64,000 bases of DNA from an uncultured Flavobacteriaceae bacterium (GTDB lineage Bacteria > Bacteroidota > Bacteroidia > Flavobacteriales > Flavobacteriaceae): NCBI GenBank assembly GCA_947494715.1, contig CANLWG010000014.1:119478-183477 (forward strand), written 5' to 3'. Within the stretch, counting starts at the first letter, position 1; each line of letters begins with the position of its first letter. Position numbers and translations under genes: made by a program. Below the pieces are notes generated by a model. The model searched no databases, was not told where the DNA came from, and worked only from the letters and a program-made list of their open reading frames with translations. Positions 61,121 to 64,000 of this stretch are shown here, in pieces.

Positions 61121-62224
61121 ATGACTAATAGCGAATTGATTGCGGTACTCCGTCTCCAAAACGCCCCCTATATCGGTGATGTTACGGCCAAAAAACTTAT
61201 AGCGCATTGTGGGAGCCCCGAAGCCGTTTTTGATGATAAACTGCATCACTTGAAAAAAATTGACGGGATTGGTACGGCCAAGCTAAAGGGACTGTTCGAT
61301 TCCGAACATTTGGAAGCTGCCCAGACGGAATACCAATTTATTCTGGAAAATGATCTTACATGTTCCTATTTCATGGATTCCGACTATCCCTCTTATTTAA
61401 AGCACTGCATAGATAGTCCTATTTTACTTTTCATGAGGGGGAATCTGGATTATGAGGGAAGAAAAATTATCAGTGTTGTAGGCACCCGGAACATAACAAG
61501 TTATGGCATGGCCTTTTGTGAAGCTTTTATTGCGGACATTGCACCGCTGGATCCCATTATTGTGAGCGGGTTCGCATACGGAGTGGATATTTGCATTCAA
61601 AAAGCGGCCATAAAACACGGATTACAGACCATAGGTTGCTTGGCACATGGCTTAAATCAAATTTACCCCAAAGTACATTCGAGATACGTGGCCGATGTCG
61701 AAAAGAACGGAGGATTTCTCACCGAATTTTGGAGTACGCAAAACCCGGACCGTGAAAACTTTTTGAAGCGTAACCGGATAATTGCTGGAATGAGCGAGGC
61801 AACGGTAGTTGTAGAATCTGCCGAAAAGGGAGGTAGTTTGGTCACGGCAGATATTGCACATAGTTATAACCGGGATGTTTTTGCCGTACCGGGTCGTGCT
61901 GGGGACAAGTTCAGTTCGGGCTGCAATAACTTGATTAAACAACAAAAAGCGCATATGCTTACCTCAGCTGCGGATTTGGTCTATCTGCTGGATTGGGAAT
62001 TGGAAAAAGAGGAAACCAAAACGGTACAAAAGCAACTTTTTATAGAGTTGGACGAAATGGAAAAATCCATTTACACCTATTTGCAGAAAGAAGGCAAACA
62101 AGTATTGGATAACATTGCCCTGGAATGCAGCTTGCCTATTTTTAAGGCATCCTCTACCTTATTGAATATGGAAATGAAGGGTGTAATACGCCCGCTCCCG
62201 GGAAAACTGTTCGAGGCCATTTAG
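61121..62224 (+). CDS. dprA: DNA processing protein DprA
   Basis: A 367 aa DprA. An N-terminal helix-hairpin-helix region (NAPYIGDVTAKKLIAH, LKKIDGIGTAKLKGLF), the Rossmann core with GTRNITSYGM, SGFAYGVDICIQKAA, RNRIIAGMSEATVVVES and GGSLVTADIA, and a C-terminal winged-helix domain (from residue ~300) are all present. It loads RecA on incoming single-stranded DNA in natural transformation. Complete and intact. Confidence 0.96.
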   Translation: MTNSELIAVLRLQNAPYIGDVTAKKLIAHCGSPEAVFDDKLHHLKKIDGIGTAKLKGLFDSEHLEAAQTEYQFILENDLTCSYFMDSDYPSYLKHCIDSPILLFMRGNLDYEGRKIISVVGTRNITSYGMAFCEAFIADIAPLDPIIVSGFAYGVDICIQKAAIKHGLQTIGCLAHGLNQIYPKVHSRYVADVEKNGGFLTEFWSTQNPDRENFLKRNRIIAGMSEATVVVESAEKGGSLVTADIAHSYNRDVFAVPGRAGDKFSSGCNNLIKQQKAHMLTSAADLVYLLDWELEKEETKTVQKQLFIELDEMEKSIYTYLQKEGKQVLDNIALECSLPIFKASSTLLNMEMKGVIRPLPGKLFEAI

Positions 62225-62392
62225 GATTTCACCGACCAATAGGTCTGTATAGCTAGAAGAGGAACACAGGAGTCAAAACTTTTGGCACTTTATCGATGAA
62301 ATACAGTTTAATGACCCGGTAGGCACATCAGAAAATTAAAGATTAATCTATAAAACCGACCATGGGGTCGTTTTGCCAAAATCTTGACTTAG
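62225..62392. other. Convergent spacer with two 18-bp palindromes
   Basis: 168 nt between dprA and the minus-strand TonB-plug gene. ACCGACC-AATA-GGTCTGT (62231-62248) and ACCGACC-ATGG-GGTCGTT (62355-62372, in an AAAA...TTTT context) share the 7-4-7 geometry of the operator at 30483. Lying between convergent ends, they may instead be bidirectional terminators; the second has the A/T flanks expected for that. Confidence 0.5.
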
Positions 62393-64000
62393 TTACATTT
62401 TTGAATCTTCGCCATTTACTGTAAAGCGGGATAGTCCCTCGACCGGTCTTCCGTCCTGGGTCATTCCCTCTACCTTTATGATATATTCCCCAGTACTATC
62501 ACCTGTATAGAACGAAAAGGTAGGAGAACCTTTTTTTGCTACAGGCAGTTTGGGTTCCCAATGCAAAGTGGTTCTGTAATCCGGTTTTTCATGTTCCTTT
62601 TTGGATACGGCATAATCAGGGGAATAGAATTCCCGTGCCTTATACAGCCCTGGAACAACAAAACCCGTGACCCCGGGAAAGCGTTTGGGGATGGGCGGGG
62701 GAATGCGCAACGAACCTTTTGTGTAAATGGCTACGACCCCATTACCGCCACGACTGCCATAAATGGCTGCGGCTCCTCCCTTAAGGACATCCAGGAATAC
62801 AACTTCACTTGCCATCATAAATTTGACAAATTCCCAAGTAACTGGACTACTATCAACAATAAAGAGAGGTTCCGGCAATTCATTTATGTCAGGGTAAAAA
62901 GCACTTCGCCCCAATACAGCTCTTTGGTCAGGGTAACTACCAAATATCTGAACGCCGGCTACCCTACGTAGCATATCAATCATACTGGCGCCTTGTAAGC
63001 CAGGTAGGGAATCCGTGAACAAACGCTGGGGCGGCCTGTGATGTAGCGTAATTTCATCGGCCTCTTTCGCTATAAGCTTTGCCCTGGTCATTTTTTCACC
63101 GATTAGGGTTACCTCTTCCAATTGGGTTATTTTTGGGTCATAAGCGAAGTCGGTTTCCTTTTTCTTCCGTACCGTTTCGAGGTAGTCCTGAACGTTTGCG
63201 GTGAGCGCAAATGTGCTCTTTCGCTCTCCAGGTTGTTTGAAAGGGACAGAAAAGACCGTGGAATCCATATAGATGGCCAATTCCGCCTTTCTCTTTTTCC
63301 CTAGGGCAAAGGCCTCGATGATTCCTTTAATACTGTCCCGAAAGATAAACGGACCAAAACTGAACTTTCCCTGGGGGTTGGTCGGGCTTTGTTCCTGATA
63401 GGCACCCTCATCCAAAATAGTAAACTTCACCTGGGACTTCAACGATTTGTAACTGTTGTTGAATGCCGTGGTCTTGCCGCGTATTACTATTCCTTTTTCT
63501 GGTGCAAATTCCGGTGTTTTGTTCATTTGAATATCTTGGAAATCCTTCCATACGAACCTGCGCCAACCATGGGTAAGCATCAAAAGATCCAGCAGTTGTT
63601 TTCTCGAGGATGATTCATTCCTAAAAAAATAATCGGGATCCGATATAGTACCCCCAAGATCCGAATCCAATAACAACCAACTTTTAATGTTCGTTCCCTG
63701 TTTCCTTTTAAGATGATTATCACCAGTTACCACGCTCACCGAAAGCTCGCCCGGTATGGGCATCCCCTCCTTGTCCGTTAGTGCTATCATGGTAGAAACC
63801 GATTCACGGACTCCATAGTCCATGAATTCCGTGCTTATGGCAAGTTTAAGATTCTCGGGAGAATCCATGAATACCAGACGTTCACAGAGCGGTTCCCCGT
63901 CCCGTGCGAACAAGGTAAATTGGGCCACACCATCCTTGAGCCCATCCGTAGACAATTTAAAAACGGCATTACCCTTGGCGTTCGGTTTCTCGATATGATG
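62393..64000 (-). CDS. TonB-dependent receptor plug domain protein (C-terminal part)
   Basis: C-terminal ~535 aa of a larger protein whose start lies beyond the right edge (the frame is open to base 64000). The visible part begins with beta-sandwich sequence of the kind found in alpha-2-macroglobulin-like MG2/carboxypeptidase-regulatory repeats. A TonB plug domain follows around residues 290-450 of the visible chain (SMIDMLRRVAGVQIFG, then YGSRGGNGVVAIYTKG), and a short beta tail closes the protein. There is no beta-barrel. Such large periplasmic plug proteins are common in flavobacteria and of unknown function. Ends with TAA at 62393. Confidence 0.82.
   Translation of the reverse strand, partial: HHIEKPNAKGNAVFKLSTDGLKDGVAQFTLFARDGEPLCERLVFMDSPENLKLAISTEFMDYGVRESVSTMIALTDKEGMPIPGELSVSVVTGDNHLKRKQGTNIKSWLLLDSDLGGTISDPDYFFRNESSSRKQLLDLLMLTHGWRRFVWKDFQDIQMNKTPEFAPEKGIVIRGKTTAFNNSYKSLKSQVKFTILDEGAYQEQSPTNPQGKFSFGPFIFRDSIKGIIEAFALGKKRKAELAIYMDSTVFSVPFKQPGERKSTFALTANVQDYLETVRKKKETDFAYDPKITQLEEVTLIGEKMTRAKLIAKEADEITLHHRPPQRLFTDSLPGLQGASMIDMLRRVAGVQIFGSYPDQRAVLGRSAFYPDINELPEPLFIVDSSPVTWEFVKFMMASEVVFLDVLKGGAAAIYGSRGGNGVVAIYTKGSLRIPPPIPKRFPGVTGFVVPGLYKAREFYSPDYAVSKKEHEKPDYRTTLHWEPKLPVAKKGSPTFSFYTGDSTGEYIIKVEGMTQDGRPVEGLSRFTVNGEDSKM

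Overview
The window comes from the chromosome of a member of the Bacteroidota, almost certainly a (marine) Flavobacteriaceae. The evidence is a SprE/PorW-type gliding and type IX secretion lipoprotein followed by bactofilin and an ATP synthase operon without atpD/atpC, lineage-typical families (DUF6341-, DUF6427-, DUF4254-, DUF4292- and DUF5687-like proteins), Bacteroidota promoters of the form TTG-N17-TAnnTTTG, weak Shine-Dalgarno signals, an AT-rich composition, and an arsenosugar-type gene cluster. I saw no rRNA, tRNA, CRISPR array or prophage.

Layout. (1) 1-12710: the end of a GH20 hexosaminidase, then a co-directional, often overlapping run for surface glycoconjugate synthesis: HAD phosphatase, class II aldolase, membrane protein, double nucleotidyltransferase, TylF-like methyltransferase, GT2, GDPD-like protein, a membrane GT-C/uridine-kinase fusion and a second GT-C protein. 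(2) 13007-14033: a complete IS982-type insertion sequence with a frameshifted transposase, followed by a BspA/DUF285 repeat lipoprotein on the minus strand. (3) 16195-20682: a DUF4956 - CotH kinase/beta-helix - VTC (polyphosphate-polymerase fold) module. (4) 20691-25449: exopolysaccharide genes (GT2, initiating phosphoglycosyltransferase, UDP-glucuronate decarboxylase, O-antigen ligase/polymerase). (5) 25580-29710: purD and lineage-conserved membrane and cytosolic proteins, ending in a GT9. (6) 29718-33942, minus strand: an arsenosugar biosynthesis-type cluster (DUF2064 transferase, peroxidase-like protein, ArsS radical SAM, ArsM methyltransferase) followed by a TetR regulator with a perfect operator palindrome. 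(7) 34269-43234: chaperone/thioredoxin, patatin, ferredoxin reductase, an ABC transporter pair, small conserved proteins and a GlxA-like AraC regulator. (8) 43602-52493: SprE, bactofilin, AtpZ, a DUF6168-like protein and atpBEFHAG. atpG runs into an array of eight 52-53 bp direct repeats that starts inside the coding sequence. (9) 53066-62224: lipoprotein, flippase, dut, TPR, DUF4292, EnvC-like, aldo/keto reductase, thioesterase, HU-SPOR protein and dprA. (10) 62393-64000, minus strand: the C-terminal part of a large TonB-plug protein.

How it works together. Much of the window concerns the cell surface: two glycan loci, a flippase, bactofilin, EnvC/SPOR envelope factors and the gliding/T9SS lipoprotein. 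The arsenosugar block is a compact metabolic island whose TetR regulator probably controls itself and the block promoter, because related half-sites lie in the divergent region at 34034-34176. The most unusual items are the GT-C/kinase fusion operon, the DUF4956-CotH-VTC module, the repeat array at the end of atpG, and the hairpins on both sides of atpE. All functions were read from sequence motifs without database searches.
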